The notes under the pieces were generated by a model. The model had not been told where the DNA came from. It saw nothing but the letters and a program-made list of their open reading frames with translations, and made no database searches. Below are positions 15,796 to 23,643 of a DNA stretch of 64,000 nt, piece by piece. Made by a program: the position numbers and the translations under genes. The number at the start of each line of letters is the position of its first letter. Within the stretch, counting starts at the first letter, position 1. Origin of the DNA: Candidatus Gemmiger stercoravium (GTDB lineage: Bacteria > Bacillota > Clostridia > Oscillospirales > Ruminococcaceae); contig DWWE01000043.1 in the NCBI GenBank assembly GCA_019119835.1, forward strand, positions 17,707 through 81,706, in the 5' to 3' direction.

Positions 15796-17700
15796 TTACT
15801 TCATCAGTTCGCAGACCAGCTGGGCGTAAGCCACGGGATCTTCCAGCGGCAGGCCCTCGATCAGCAGCGCCTGGTCATACAGAAGCTCGCTGTATTTGCT
15901 GACCTTGTCGCTGTCGCCGGCCTTTTGGGCGGCCTGCAGCGCGGCGAACACCGGGTGACCGGGGTTGAGCTCCAGCACCTTGGTGCTCTCCATGCCGGCC
16001 TCGTTGCCGGGCATCTTGCGCAGCACCTTCTCCATCTCCATGGACAGCCCGCCCTCGCTGGACAGCGACACCGGGTGATCCTTCAGGGTGGGGTTGGCCT
16101 TGACCTCCTTGATCTTGCCGTTCAGCGCGGTCTTGATCGCCTCAAACAGATCCTTGTTCTCGGCGGCGGTCTCCTCGGCGGCCTTCTTTTCCTCCTCGGT
16201 TTCCAGGCCCAGGTCGCCGGCGTTGATGTTCTTGAACTCCTTCTCCTTGTAATCGCGCATGATCTGCAGGCAGAATTCGTCCACATCCTCGGTGCACAGC
16301 AGCAGGTCGTAGCCCTTGCTCAGCACCAGCTGGGCGTTGGGCAGTTTGCCCAGGCGGGCGGCCTCGTCGCCGGCGGCGTAGTAGATGAATTTCTGGTCCT
16401 CGGGCATCTTCTCGATGTACTCATCCAGCGTGACGAGCTTCTGCTCCTTGGCCGAGTAGAACATCACCAGGTCGGCCAGCAGGTCCTTGTGCATCCCGTA
16501 GTCGCCGTAGATGCCGAACTTGATCTGACGGCCGAACGCCTTCCAGAAGGTCTCGTACTTCTCCCGGTCGTTGACCAGCATCGCGTGCAGCTCGTTCTTG
16601 ATCTTCTTTTCCAGGCTGTTGCGGATCAGCCGCAGCTGGCTGTCCTTCTGCAGCGTCTCACGGCTGATGTTCAGGCTCAGATCCTCGCTGTCCACCACGC
16701 CCTTGATAAAGCTGAAGTAGTCGGGCAGCAGGTCGGCGCACTTTTCCATGATCAGCACGCCGGAAGCGTACAGCGCCAGGCCCTTCTCATACTCTTTGGT
16801 ATAGTAGTCATAGGGGGTGCGGCCGGGCACAAAGAGCAGCGCCGTGTAGGTGGCGGTGCCCTCGGTGCGGGAGGTGATGACCCGCAGCGGATCGGTGAAG
16901 TCGGTGAAGCGGTTCTTGTAGAACTCGCTGTAATCCTCCTCCTTCACATCCTTCTTGTCCCGCTTCCAGATGGGCACCATGCTGTTCAGCGTTTCCAGCT
17001 CGGTGTAGGTCTCATACTCGGGCTTGTAGTCCTCGCCGGCGTCCTCGGGTTTGGGCTTCTGGCGGCTCTTCTGGCGGTACATCGTGATGGGGTAGCGCAC
17101 ATAGTCGCTGTACTTTTTGACAAGGCCGGCCAGGGTGTATTCGTCCAGATACTGGCTGTACTCCTCGTTGTCGGCATCCTCCTTGATGACCATGATCACG
17201 TCTGTGCCGGGGGTCTGCTTGTCGGCGGGGGAGAGGGTGTAGCCCTCCACACCCTTGGACTCCCACTGCCAGGCTTCGTCGCTGCCCACCGCCCGGGAGA
17301 TGACCGTCACTTTGGACGCCACCATGAAGGCCGAGTAGAAGCCCACGCCGAACTGGCCGATGATGTCGATGTTGTCGCTCTGGTTTTCCTGCTTGAAGTC
17401 CAGGCTGCCCGACTTGGCGATGGTGCCCAGGTTCTTTTCCAGCTCCTCCTTGGTCATGCCGATGCCGTTGTCCGACACGGTCAGGGTGCGGGTGTCCTTG
17501 TCGGCCGCGATGTGGATGGTCAGATCAGACTTGCTCACCCCCAGCGAGGTGTCGGTCAGACTCTTGAAATACAGCTTGTCGCAGGCGTCCGATGCGTTGG
17601 AGATCAGTTCCCGCAGGAAGATCTCCCGGTTTGTATAGATCGAGTTGATCATCAGGTCCAGCAGCTTTTTGCTCTCTGCTTTGAATTGACGGATAGCCAT
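15796..17700 (-). CDS. htpG: Molecular chaperone HtpG (Hsp90)
   Basis: ATP-driven chaperone dimer. The 634-aa protein shows the GHKL ATPase features in order: ELISNASDACDK near residue 31, SDNGIGM near 76, and GQFGVGFYSAFMVA near 117, then the Hsp90 middle and C-terminal domains. Length is normal for bacterial HtpG. The gene is monocistronic with a terminator behind it. A CIRCE element (17738-17764) lies just downstream of its promoter, meaning control by the HrcA repressor; in Bacillus subtilis htpG is not under HrcA, so this is a notable wiring. Confidence 0.97.
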   Translation of the reverse strand: MAIRQFKAESKKLLDLMINSIYTNREIFLRELISNASDACDKLYFKSLTDTSLGVSKSDLTIHIAADKDTRTLTVSDNGIGMTKEELEKNLGTIAKSGSLDFKQENQSDNIDIIGQFGVGFYSAFMVASKVTVISRAVGSDEAWQWESKGVEGYTLSPADKQTPGTDVIMVIKEDADNEEYSQYLDEYTLAGLVKKYSDYVRYPITMYRQKSRQKPKPEDAGEDYKPEYETYTELETLNSMVPIWKRDKKDVKEEDYSEFYKNRFTDFTDPLRVITSRTEGTATYTALLFVPGRTPYDYYTKEYEKGLALYASGVLIMEKCADLLPDYFSFIKGVVDSEDLSLNISRETLQKDSQLRLIRNSLEKKIKNELHAMLVNDREKYETFWKAFGRQIKFGIYGDYGMHKDLLADLVMFYSAKEQKLVTLDEYIEKMPEDQKFIYYAAGDEAARLGKLPNAQLVLSKGYDLLLCTEDVDEFCLQIMRDYKEKEFKNINAGDLGLETEEEKKAAEETAAENKDLFEAIKTALNGKIKEVKANPTLKDHPVSLSSEGGLSMEMEKVLRKMPGNEAGMESTKVLELNPGHPVFAALQAAQKAGDSDKVSKYSELLYDQALLIEGLPLEDPVAYAQLVCELMK

Positions 17701-17737
17701 AAAATCCCAACCTCGTTTTCGTGGATGAATTTGATAT

Positions 17738-17764
17738 TTAGCACTCTCGTGCTTTAAGTGCTAA
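17738..17764. promoter_or_regulatory. CIRCE element (HrcA operator)
   Basis: TTAGCACTC (17738-17746), 9-nt spacer, AAGTGCTAA (17756-17764). The consensus is TTAGCACTC-N9-GAGTGCTAA, so there is one mismatch. It lies directly after the htpG promoter, in the transcribed leader. Confidence 0.9.
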
Positions 17765-17768
17765 AAGT

Positions 17769-17797
17769 AGTTTAGCACCATCCGCCCCAAAGTGCAA
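17769..17797 (-). promoter_or_regulatory. htpG promoter
   Basis: On the minus strand TTGCAC (17792-17797), 17 bp, TAAACT (17769-17774). Predicted transcription starts at the edge of the CIRCE element. Confidence 0.75.
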
Positions 17798-17848
17798 GAC
17801 CCTGACCCCCTTTTAACAAAAAATTCAAAAAGGGGCGGTGGTTCCCCC

Positions 17849-17877
17849 TTTTCAAACCCGGCGGTTTGCGGTATGCT
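17849..17877 (+). promoter_or_regulatory. Promoter of the C_GCAxxG_C_C/esterase/dehydrogenase operon
   Basis: TTTTCA (17849-17854), 17 bp, TATGCT (17872-17877), leaving a leader of about 115 nt before ATG 18001. The leader is very GC-rich. Confidence 0.5.
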
Positions 17878-18000
17878 AATCTTGGTGCGGATCGAAAATG
17901 CCCCGGCGCGGCGGCCGTGCGACGGCGCGCCGGGCGGCCGGGGCTTCGGCCTTTGCGCGGCCGGCCGCACCCGGATTCTTGCAGCAAGGGAAGTGTCAGT

Positions 18001-18486
18001 ATGTCCATCCATGGCGACAGAGCCTACGCCGCCTTTCTGGAAGGGTGCAACTGCGCCCAGTCGGTGGCGGTGGCCTTTGCCCCGGAACTGGGGCTGACCC
18101 GGGACCAAGTGCTCCGCCTGGCCTCGGGGTTCGGCGCCGGTTTCGGCCGTATGCGGGAGGTCTGCGGCGCCTTCAGCGGCATCACGCTGGTGCTGGGGGC
18201 GCTGTACGGCAACACCGACCCGGCGGGGAAGACCGCCACCTACGCCCGCGTGCAGGAGCTGGCCGCCCGCTATCAGGCAAACAACGGCGGCAACAGCCTG
18301 GTCTGCCGGGAACTGCTGGGCCTGCAGAAGGCCGAGGGCAGCCCGGTGGCCAGCCCCCGCACCGCCGAATACTACAAAAAGCGCCCCTGCCCCCAGCTGG
18401 TGCGGCTGGCGGCCGACCTGCTGGACGCCTACATCACCGAAAACCCACCCCCGGAACACAAGGAGGACCCCCATGCAGCTGTATGA
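18001..18486 (+). CDS. C_GCAxxG_C_C family protein
   Basis: A 161-aa protein of the C_GCAxxG_C_C family (conserved-cysteine proteins suspected of redox or metal binding). Visible pattern: GCNCAQS (Cys16, Cys18), VCGAFSG (Cys55) and later single cysteines in LVCRELLG and KRPCPQLV. ATG 18001 follows AAGGGAAG; the frame extends upstream, but that stretch has no binding site. It is the first gene of an operon and its last 14 nt overlap the next gene. Biochemical role unknown. Confidence 0.8.
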   Translation: MSIHGDRAYAAFLEGCNCAQSVAVAFAPELGLTRDQVLRLASGFGAGFGRMREVCGAFSGITLVLGALYGNTDPAGKTATYARVQELAARYQANNGGNSLVCRELLGLQKAEGSPVASPRTAEYYKKRPCPQLVRLAADLLDAYITENPPPEHKEDPHAAV

Positions 18487-19294
18487 GACCACCCTGCCCG
18501 GCGGCGCCTGGCTGCGCGGCTGGGTGCGGGACGCCACCGAGTCCATGCCCGATTTCAACGTCCGCCCGGCGGTGCTGGTGCTGCCCGGCGGCGGGTACGC
18601 CCACTGCAGCGTGCGGGAGGGCGACCCGGTGGCCGCCCGTTTCCTGGCGGCGGGGTACCAGGTGTTCCTTTTGAACTATACGGTGGCCGAAGACCCCGCC
18701 CGGGCCCCGTTGGGCTATGCCCCGCTGACCGATGTGGCCCGGGCGCTGCTGCACCTGCGCCGCCATGCCGCCGCGCTGCGGCTGGACCCGGCCCGGGTCG
18801 CGGTCTGCGGGTTTTCGGCCGGCGGGCACCTGGCGGCCTGCTCGGCGCTGCTGGCCGGCGACGTGCAGGACCGGCTGGACCTGCGGGACGGCGAGACGAT
18901 CCGGGACGCCCGGCCCGACGCGGTGCTGCTCAGCTACCCGGTCATCACCACCGGCCCGCTGACCCACCCGGGCTCGGCGGACAACCTGGCCCTGGGCGAC
19001 CCGGCCCTGCGTGCCCGGTTCAGCCTGGAAGACCGGGTGGCCGACGCGCCCGACCTGCCGCCCTTCTTCCTCTGGCATACGGTGGCCGACGAGCTGGTCC
19101 CGGTGGAAAACAGCCTGATGCTGGCCCGGGCGCTGCAGCGGCGGGGCGCCTGCTACGAACTGCACATCTTCCCGGGCGGGGCCCACGGCAGCAGCCTCTG
19201 CACCCGGGAGGTGGGGTGCCCCAACGCCCACAACCGCGTCTGGATGGAGCTGGCGCTGAATTGGCTGGCCGATGTGTTTGACTATCACCTGTAA
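18473..19294 (+). CDS. Alpha/beta-hydrolase (esterase/acetylxylan-esterase-like)
   Basis: A 273-aa serine hydrolase of the BD-FAE/acetyl-esterase type. The nucleophile elbow is GFSAGG (Ser115), an oxyanion-hole stretch LPGGGYA lies near residue 37, the acid is probably Asp in HTVADELVP, and the histidine lies in PGGAHG. There is no signal peptide, so it acts inside the cell. Relatives remove acetyl groups from imported oligosaccharides; the substrate here is unknown. The start overlaps the upstream gene by 14 nt and has AAGGAGG in front, and a dehydrogenase gene follows 15 bp after the stop. Confidence 0.85.
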   Translation: MQLYETTLPGGAWLRGWVRDATESMPDFNVRPAVLVLPGGGYAHCSVREGDPVAARFLAAGYQVFLLNYTVAEDPARAPLGYAPLTDVARALLHLRRHAAALRLDPARVAVCGFSAGGHLAACSALLAGDVQDRLDLRDGETIRDARPDAVLLSYPVITTGPLTHPGSADNLALGDPALRARFSLEDRVADAPDLPPFFLWHTVADELVPVENSLMLARALQRRGACYELHIFPGGAHGSSLCTREVGCPNAHNRVWMELALNWLADVFDYHL

Positions 19295-19309
19295 GGGGGA
19301 ACATCTACC

Positions 19310-20296
19310 GTGAAGATCTTTTTCTACACGCTGCGCCCGTTTGACGAGCTGGACTACTGCGAGCGCTTCAAGCAGCAGTACGGCATCGACTATGCCTGGA
19401 CCACCGAGGCCCCCAACCCCGGCAACCTCCACCTGGCCGACGGCTGCGACGCCGTCAGCACCAACCCCTGCGAGATCCGCCCCGAATACCTCGAGACCTT
19501 CGCCCGGGGCGGCGTGCGGTACCTGCCCTGCCGCAGCATCGGCTACGACCACATCCCGCTCAACGCCGCCAGGCAGCTGGGGCTGCGGGTCTCCCACAGC
19601 CACTACCCGCCCGAGGGGGTGGCCAACTACACCATCATGCTGATGCTGATGGCCACCCGCAAAATGAACCAGATCATGCTGCGGGCCGCCGCCCAGGACT
19701 ACTCTCTCCAGGGTAAGATGGGGCGGGATCTGTCCGACTGCACGGTGGGGGTCATCGGCGCCGGCAAGATCGGCCGCACCGTGCTGCGCCACCTGGCCGG
19801 CTTCGGCTGCCGGCTGCTGGCCTACGACCTGTATCCGCAGCCCGAGGCGGGGGTGAAGGCGGAGTATGTGGACCTGGACACCCTCTACGCCCAAAGCGAC
19901 GTGATCACCCTGCACCTGAACGCCACGCCGGAAAACCACCATCTGATCGACGCCGCAGCCATCGCCCGCATGAAGGACGGGGTGCTGCTCATCAACACGG
20001 CCCGGGGCACCCTCATCGACCCGGACGCCCTGGTCCGCGGGCTGGAATCCGGCAAGATCGGCGGCGCCGGCCTGGATGTGGTGGAGGACGAGACCGGCAT
20101 CTGCTACTACAACCGCTGCGGCGAGGCGCTGAACAACCGGGAGCTGGCGCTGCTGCGCAGCTTCCCCAACGTGATTGTCAGCCCCCACACCGCCTTTTAT
20201 ACCGATGTGAACGTGGCCAGCATGGTCAAAAGCGTGTTCGAGGCGGTGGACCATTTTGCCGCCGGCGTCCCCGAACCCAACGAAGTCCGGCTGTAA
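19310..20296 (+). CDS. D-2-hydroxyacid dehydrogenase (D-lactate dehydrogenase/VanH-like)
   Basis: NAD-dependent reduction of a 2-keto acid, most likely pyruvate to D-lactate. The NAD-binding glycine motif is VGVIGAGKIGR (about 146-156). The catalytic residues are Arg232 (NTARGTLID), Glu259 (LDVVEDE) and His293 (SPHTAFYTD). The 328-aa length and HTAFYTD signature place it in the D-LDH/VanH branch. The start is GTG 19310 behind AAGGGGG. It is last in a three-gene operon and closed by the terminator at 20364-20406. No vanA/vanX-like genes are near, so it is probably a fermentative or general D-hydroxyacid enzyme. Confidence 0.88.
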   Translation: MKIFFYTLRPFDELDYCERFKQQYGIDYAWTTEAPNPGNLHLADGCDAVSTNPCEIRPEYLETFARGGVRYLPCRSIGYDHIPLNAARQLGLRVSHSHYPPEGVANYTIMLMLMATRKMNQIMLRAAAQDYSLQGKMGRDLSDCTVGVIGAGKIGRTVLRHLAGFGCRLLAYDLYPQPEAGVKAEYVDLDTLYAQSDVITLHLNATPENHHLIDAAAIARMKDGVLLINTARGTLIDPDALVRGLESGKIGGAGLDVVEDETGICYYNRCGEALNNRELALLRSFPNVIVSPHTAFYTDVNVASMVKSVFEAVDHFAAGVPEPNEVRL

Positions 20297-20363
20297 GGGC
20301 ACCGACCCTTTGCGGGAATCCCCGGGGCGGCGCCCCGGACACCCTGAAGCCCTGAAAAAAGAA

Positions 20364-20406
20364 AAACGGCTGCGCACCTGCCCGGCAAGGGGGTGCGCAG
20401 CCGTTT
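20364..20406. terminator. Strong terminator between converging operons
   Basis: Perfect 15-bp inverted repeat (20364-20378 with 20392-20406) with A-rich left flank; it ends both the dehydrogenase operon and the leftward dnaJ operon. Confidence 0.85.
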
Positions 20407-20450
20407 CGCTGTCTGTGTTTGTCTGTCTGTTTGTCCGGCCGCCCGGGGCT

Positions 20451-21197
20451 TCAGCAGATGAAGAACCCGCCCCGGCCGCAGCAGCAGATGCTGCACAGGT
20501 TGCAGACCATCAGGTACAGCCAGGCCTGCAGACAAAAGTTGCCCTGCTGCATCCGGGAGCCCGGCTGGGTGTAGGCCTGCTGGTAGGTCGTGTAGCTGCG
20601 GCTGGGGTTCTGCAGCCGGTCCAGCAGGCGCTGGTATTCGTAGTTGTTGGGCTCCATCTCCACGGCGGTGCGGGCTTCGGCCTGGGCGCGGATGTTGTTG
20701 CCCAGCCCGGAGCTGGCCAGCGCCGCATAATAATGCCACCGGGCGGTGCGCTGGCCGGTGGGAATGCCGTTGAGCACGTTCATCGCCTCGGTGTAATAGC
20801 CGTTGCGGATGTAGTTGTTGGCGGCCTGCATCTCGGGGCTTTCCCGCCCGGTGTTGCTGCGGGTCTCGTACCCGCCGAAGCCGAAGGGGTCAAACCCGAA
20901 GCCGAACCCGAACGGGTCCTGGTACTGCCGGCCCTGGCCGGAGTACCCGCCCTGACCGCCGTACCCGCCGGCGGAACCGCCCGCCCCCGGGCCGTAGCTC
21001 TGGCGGGCGCCGCCGCCGGCCCGTTCCCGCATGATCTCGCTGTAGGCCGCCTGCACTTCCTTGAACTTGTCCTCGCAGGTGGGGTCGTCCGGGTGCAGGT
21101 CGGGGTGGTACTGCTTGCATTTCTGCCGGTAGGCTTTCTTGATGGTCTCTTCATCGGCGCCGGGCTGGATGCCCAATACGCTGTATGGATCGGTCAT
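20451..21197 (-). CDS. DnaJ-domain protein with cysteine-rich C-terminus
   Basis: A 248-aa protein: J-domain at residues 1-~65 with the essential HPD (31-33), a Gly/Tyr/Gln-rich spacer containing GFGFGFDPFGFGGY, a helical TPR-like part (about 135-200), and a Cys-rich hydrophobic end (CNLCSICCCGRGGFFIC). It lacks the zinc-finger and substrate domains of true DnaJ, so it is a specialised co-chaperone that brings DnaK to a particular client. ATG 21197 follows AAGGAAGGGGA and overlaps the stop of the upstream DUF5685 gene (ATGA), so its client may be that protein (inference). Confidence 0.85.
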   Translation of the reverse strand: MTDPYSVLGIQPGADEETIKKAYRQKCKQYHPDLHPDDPTCEDKFKEVQAAYSEIMRERAGGGARQSYGPGAGGSAGGYGGQGGYSGQGRQYQDPFGFGFGFDPFGFGGYETRSNTGRESPEMQAANNYIRNGYYTEAMNVLNGIPTGQRTARWHYYAALASSGLGNNIRAQAEARTAVEMEPNNYEYQRLLDRLQNPSRSYTTYQQAYTQPGSRMQQGNFCLQAWLYLMVCNLCSICCCGRGGFFIC

Positions 21198-22075
21198 TCG
21201 CTTTGCGTCCCCTTCCTTGGTTTGCCGGGCTTGCTGCGCACTGCCTTCAGCAGCGAATACTTGCACCACACCCCGGCATAGATCGTATTGTGGACCAGCT
21301 GCCCTTCGGGGGTGTCTTTCAAAACAGGCAGCAGGGAAAAATTCTCGGCGCACAGCGCCATCTGCTGGGTCAGCAGTTCATGGCATCTGGCCTCGTACCC
21401 GGCCTTGTCCGGGCCGAAGGCTTCGGCGGTGGCGGCCAGGGCGTTGAACCGCCCGCGCCGCCGGTCTTTTTCCAGGTCGTCGTAGGCGTCCATCAGGTAG
21501 ATGAACCCGCCCAGCCCCCGGCCCATCCGGTCCAGCGGGGCGGCGAACACATCCTCCCGGTACTGCAGCACCGCGCCCAGCAGCCCGCCGAAGCAGCCGC
21601 ACAGGGCGTCCAGGTCGGTGCAGCCGGCGCTTTCCAGCCGGTCCAGCTCCGCGAGCTTCTGCCGCACGGCATCGCACTGGCGGGGCCAGCGCCGGCGGAT
21701 CGCCGCCAGGTGCCCTTCCAGCTGTTCGGCCGCCCGGCGGCTGATCCCCCGGCGGTCGTCCTGCCAGTCATCCAGGTAGTTGTAGTAGGCCAGCAGCACC
21801 GTCATGTCGGCGGCATACTGCAGGCAGGGGTTGTCGGCCCGGGGACGGGGTTTCAGCGGGTGCGGCGCACACCGCCCCGAGGAAAAGCCGGTGGGCGGGT
21901 CGTACAGGGCGCTGAGCAGCAGCGCCGCAAAGGTCATATCGTAGGAAAGCGCCATCCGTGCGGCCAGGCCGTATTCCCGGCCCAGCAGCCGGCACAGCCC
22001 GCAGTAGTAAGCCTGGTAGCGGTCCATGGCCGCATCGTCCAGACCCTTGCGATAGATCGTAACATATCCGAACAC
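21194..22075 (-). CDS. DUF5685-family protein with isoprenoid-synthase-like aspartate motifs
   Basis: A 293-aa, largely helical protein of unknown function, matching what is called DUF5685 in Firmicutes. Two aspartate-rich blocks stand out: LDDWQDD (101-107) and DAYDDLEKD followed by RRRGR (196-209). Their form and order recall the two metal-binding motifs of class I isoprenoid synthases, especially the second DxxxD-x-GR motif of squalene/phytoene synthases. A CGLCRLLG segment near residue 25 is also conserved in kind. There is no signal peptide or clear membrane segment. It is translationally coupled to the DnaJ-like gene and lies 29 bp after a small zinc-ribbon membrane protein gene. Enzymatic function is a hypothesis. 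Confidence 0.65.
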   Translation of the reverse strand: MFGYVTIYRKGLDDAAMDRYQAYYCGLCRLLGREYGLAARMALSYDMTFAALLLSALYDPPTGFSSGRCAPHPLKPRPRADNPCLQYAADMTVLLAYYNYLDDWQDDRRGISRRAAEQLEGHLAAIRRRWPRQCDAVRQKLAELDRLESAGCTDLDALCGCFGGLLGAVLQYREDVFAAPLDRMGRGLGGFIYLMDAYDDLEKDRRRGRFNALAATAEAFGPDKAGYEARCHELLTQQMALCAENFSLLPVLKDTPEGQLVHNTIYAGVWCKYSLLKAVRSKPGKPRKGTQSE

Positions 22076-22104
22076 GCAGCGTCAACCTTTCGGAGGGGCG
22101 GCCC

Positions 22105-22506
22105 TCAGCTTTTTTTGATAAAGGTGGTCCCGCATTTGGGGCAGGTGATCGAGATTCGCCCCCGCCCGCGGGGCACCCGCAGCTGCTGGCGGCAGTGGGG
22201 GCAGCGGAAATACCGGTAGACCTTGCGCTGGTCGAACCGGGTCTTGGCGCTGCCGAACCGCTGCTGCACCGCGTACCGCTTTTCCAGGAACCAGCGGTTC
22301 TCCGCGCTGCGCCGGGCGATGTTGCGGCTGAAGATGCGGAAATAGCTGTAGATCAGCGCCGCCCAGCCCAGCCAGCCCAGCAGACGCAGCGGCCCGGGCA
22401 GAAACAGCCCGAGGATCACCAGGATCAGGGCCGCCGTGGACAGGAACTGGCTGAACGGGTCCACCCCGTACCGCCCGGACATAAAACGCTGGAACCAAGC
22501 TTTCAT
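22105..22506 (-). CDS. Small membrane protein with C-terminal zinc ribbon
   Basis: A 133-aa protein with one long or two short membrane segments (about 22-58), a basic linker, and a zinc ribbon formed by Cys102, Cys105, Cys122 and Cys125 (RCPHCRQQL, TCPKCGTTF). ATG 22506 is chosen because AAAGGATGG lies about 9 nt upstream; ATG 22518 would sit directly against that site. It is first in the leftward operon with the DUF5685 and DnaJ-like genes. Function unknown; the ribbon likely faces the cytoplasm. Confidence 0.7.
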   Translation of the reverse strand: MKAWFQRFMSGRYGVDPFSQFLSTAALILVILGLFLPGPLRLLGWLGWAALIYSYFRIFSRNIARRSAENRWFLEKRYAVQQRFGSAKTRFDQRKVYRYFRCPHCRQQLRVPRGRGRISITCPKCGTTFIKKS

Positions 22507-22540
22507 GAAGAACGCCATCCTTTAACGAAAATTGACTCGA

Positions 22541-22569
22541 TTTGTAAACCGAAACACAGTATGCCACAA
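22541..22569 (-). promoter_or_regulatory. Promoter of the zinc-ribbon/DUF5685/DnaJ operon
   Basis: On the minus strand TTGTGG (22564-22569), 17 bp, TACAAA (22541-22546). Confidence 0.55.
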
Positions 22570-22751
22570 ATTTATGGTTAAATCGTGAACAGGAAGGAAA
22601 CAGAATCTAAACAACTTGGCCGCTGTATCCCGGCGTGCCGGGCTGAACGGCGGCGCGGTGCGGGCGGAAGGTCATGGCCGGCCGCCCGGCAAAGGGCTGC
22701 CAGGTGGGGCCCGCCGCCCGCGCTTTTTCGCCCGGCGGGGCAGGGGAGCTT

Positions 22752-22781
22752 TTGGCGGAATCGGCGGAATTGTTGTATAAT
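22752..22781 (+). promoter_or_regulatory. Promoter of the 8-oxoguanine glycosylase gene
   Basis: TTGGCG (22752-22757), 18 bp, TATAAT (22776-22781). Confidence 0.65.
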
Positions 22782-22812
22782 GGAAGAAAACTCCGCAAAG
22801 GGGACCTGCGCC

Positions 22813-23622
22813 ATGTACAACGCCCTGCTTTCCGATTTTTCCCCCGCTGCCATTGCCGCAAGCGGTCAGTGCTTCCGTATGCGGGAGACCGCGGCCGGCT
22901 GGTCGCTGATCGCCGGCGGCCGGTATCTGGAGATCCGGCCCGGCGATACGCCGGACGCCTTTGTGTTTTCCTGCACCCGGGCGGAGTTCGACGCCTTCTG
23001 GCGGGCTTATTTTGACCTGGATACCGACTATGCGCCCTTCCGGGCCCGCTGCCTCAAACGGGACGCCTACCTGCAGGCGGCCTGCCGCTACGGCGCCGGG
23101 CTGCGCATTCTGCGCCAGGACCCCTGGGAGATGCTCGTCAGCTTCATCATCTCCCAGCGCAAAAGCATCCCGGCCATCCGCCGCGCCGTCGAGGAACTCT
23201 GCCGGGCCTGCGGCGCCCCCCTCGACCCGGGGCAGGCGGAGCGCCGGGCTTTCCCCGCCCCGGCGGCGCTGGTGTGCGCCGGGCCGGACCGGCTGGCGGA
23301 ATGCGGGCTCGGCTACCGGGCCGGCTATGTCTATGACGCGGCCTGCCGCGTTCACAGCGGCGAACTGGACCTGGCGGCGCTGGCCGACCGGCCCACCGAT
23401 CAACTGCGGGAAGCATTGATGGAAGTCCGCGGCGTGGGCATCAAGGTGGCACAGTGCGTGGCGCTCTTCGGCTACCACCGGCTGGAGGCTCTGCCGGTGG
23501 ATGTGTGGGTGGACCGCATCCTCAAACAGCATTACCCCGGCGGGTTCCCCCGCCGGTATGCCCCCTGCGCCGGGGTGCTGCAGCAGTATCTTTTCTACTA
23601 CGCCCGCTGCGGCGAAGGCTGA
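22813..23622 (+). CDS. ogg: 8-oxoguanine DNA glycosylase/lyase, OGG1 type
   Basis: Removes oxidised guanine from DNA in base excision repair. The 269-aa protein has an N-terminal OGG-type beta domain and a helix-hairpin-helix/GPD catalytic region: MEVRGVGIKVAQC with Lys211 as the Schiff-base nucleophile, and LPVDVWVDRIL with Asp230. The 19-residue spacing equals that of Lys249 and Asp268 in human OGG1. Bacteria more often use Fpg (MutM) for this job; OGG1-like enzymes occur in some Clostridia. ATG 22813 follows AAAGGGGA. It is monocistronic and converges with the rlmD-like gene, with only 21 bp between. Confidence 0.9.
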   Translation: MYNALLSDFSPAAIAASGQCFRMRETAAGWSLIAGGRYLEIRPGDTPDAFVFSCTRAEFDAFWRAYFDLDTDYAPFRARCLKRDAYLQAACRYGAGLRILRQDPWEMLVSFIISQRKSIPAIRRAVEELCRACGAPLDPGQAERRAFPAPAALVCAGPDRLAECGLGYRAGYVYDAACRVHSGELDLAALADRPTDQLREALMEVRGVGIKVAQCVALFGYHRLEALPVDVWVDRILKQHYPGGFPRRYAPCAGVLQQYLFYYARCGEG

Positions 23623-23643
23623 CGCGGCGCCGGGCCCGCCCGC

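Noticed and set aside
19310..20296. Glycopeptide-resistance VanH
   Set aside because: Catalytic residues fit VanH as well as D-lactate dehydrogenase, but no D-Ala-D-Lac ligase, VanX or VanRS genes are near.
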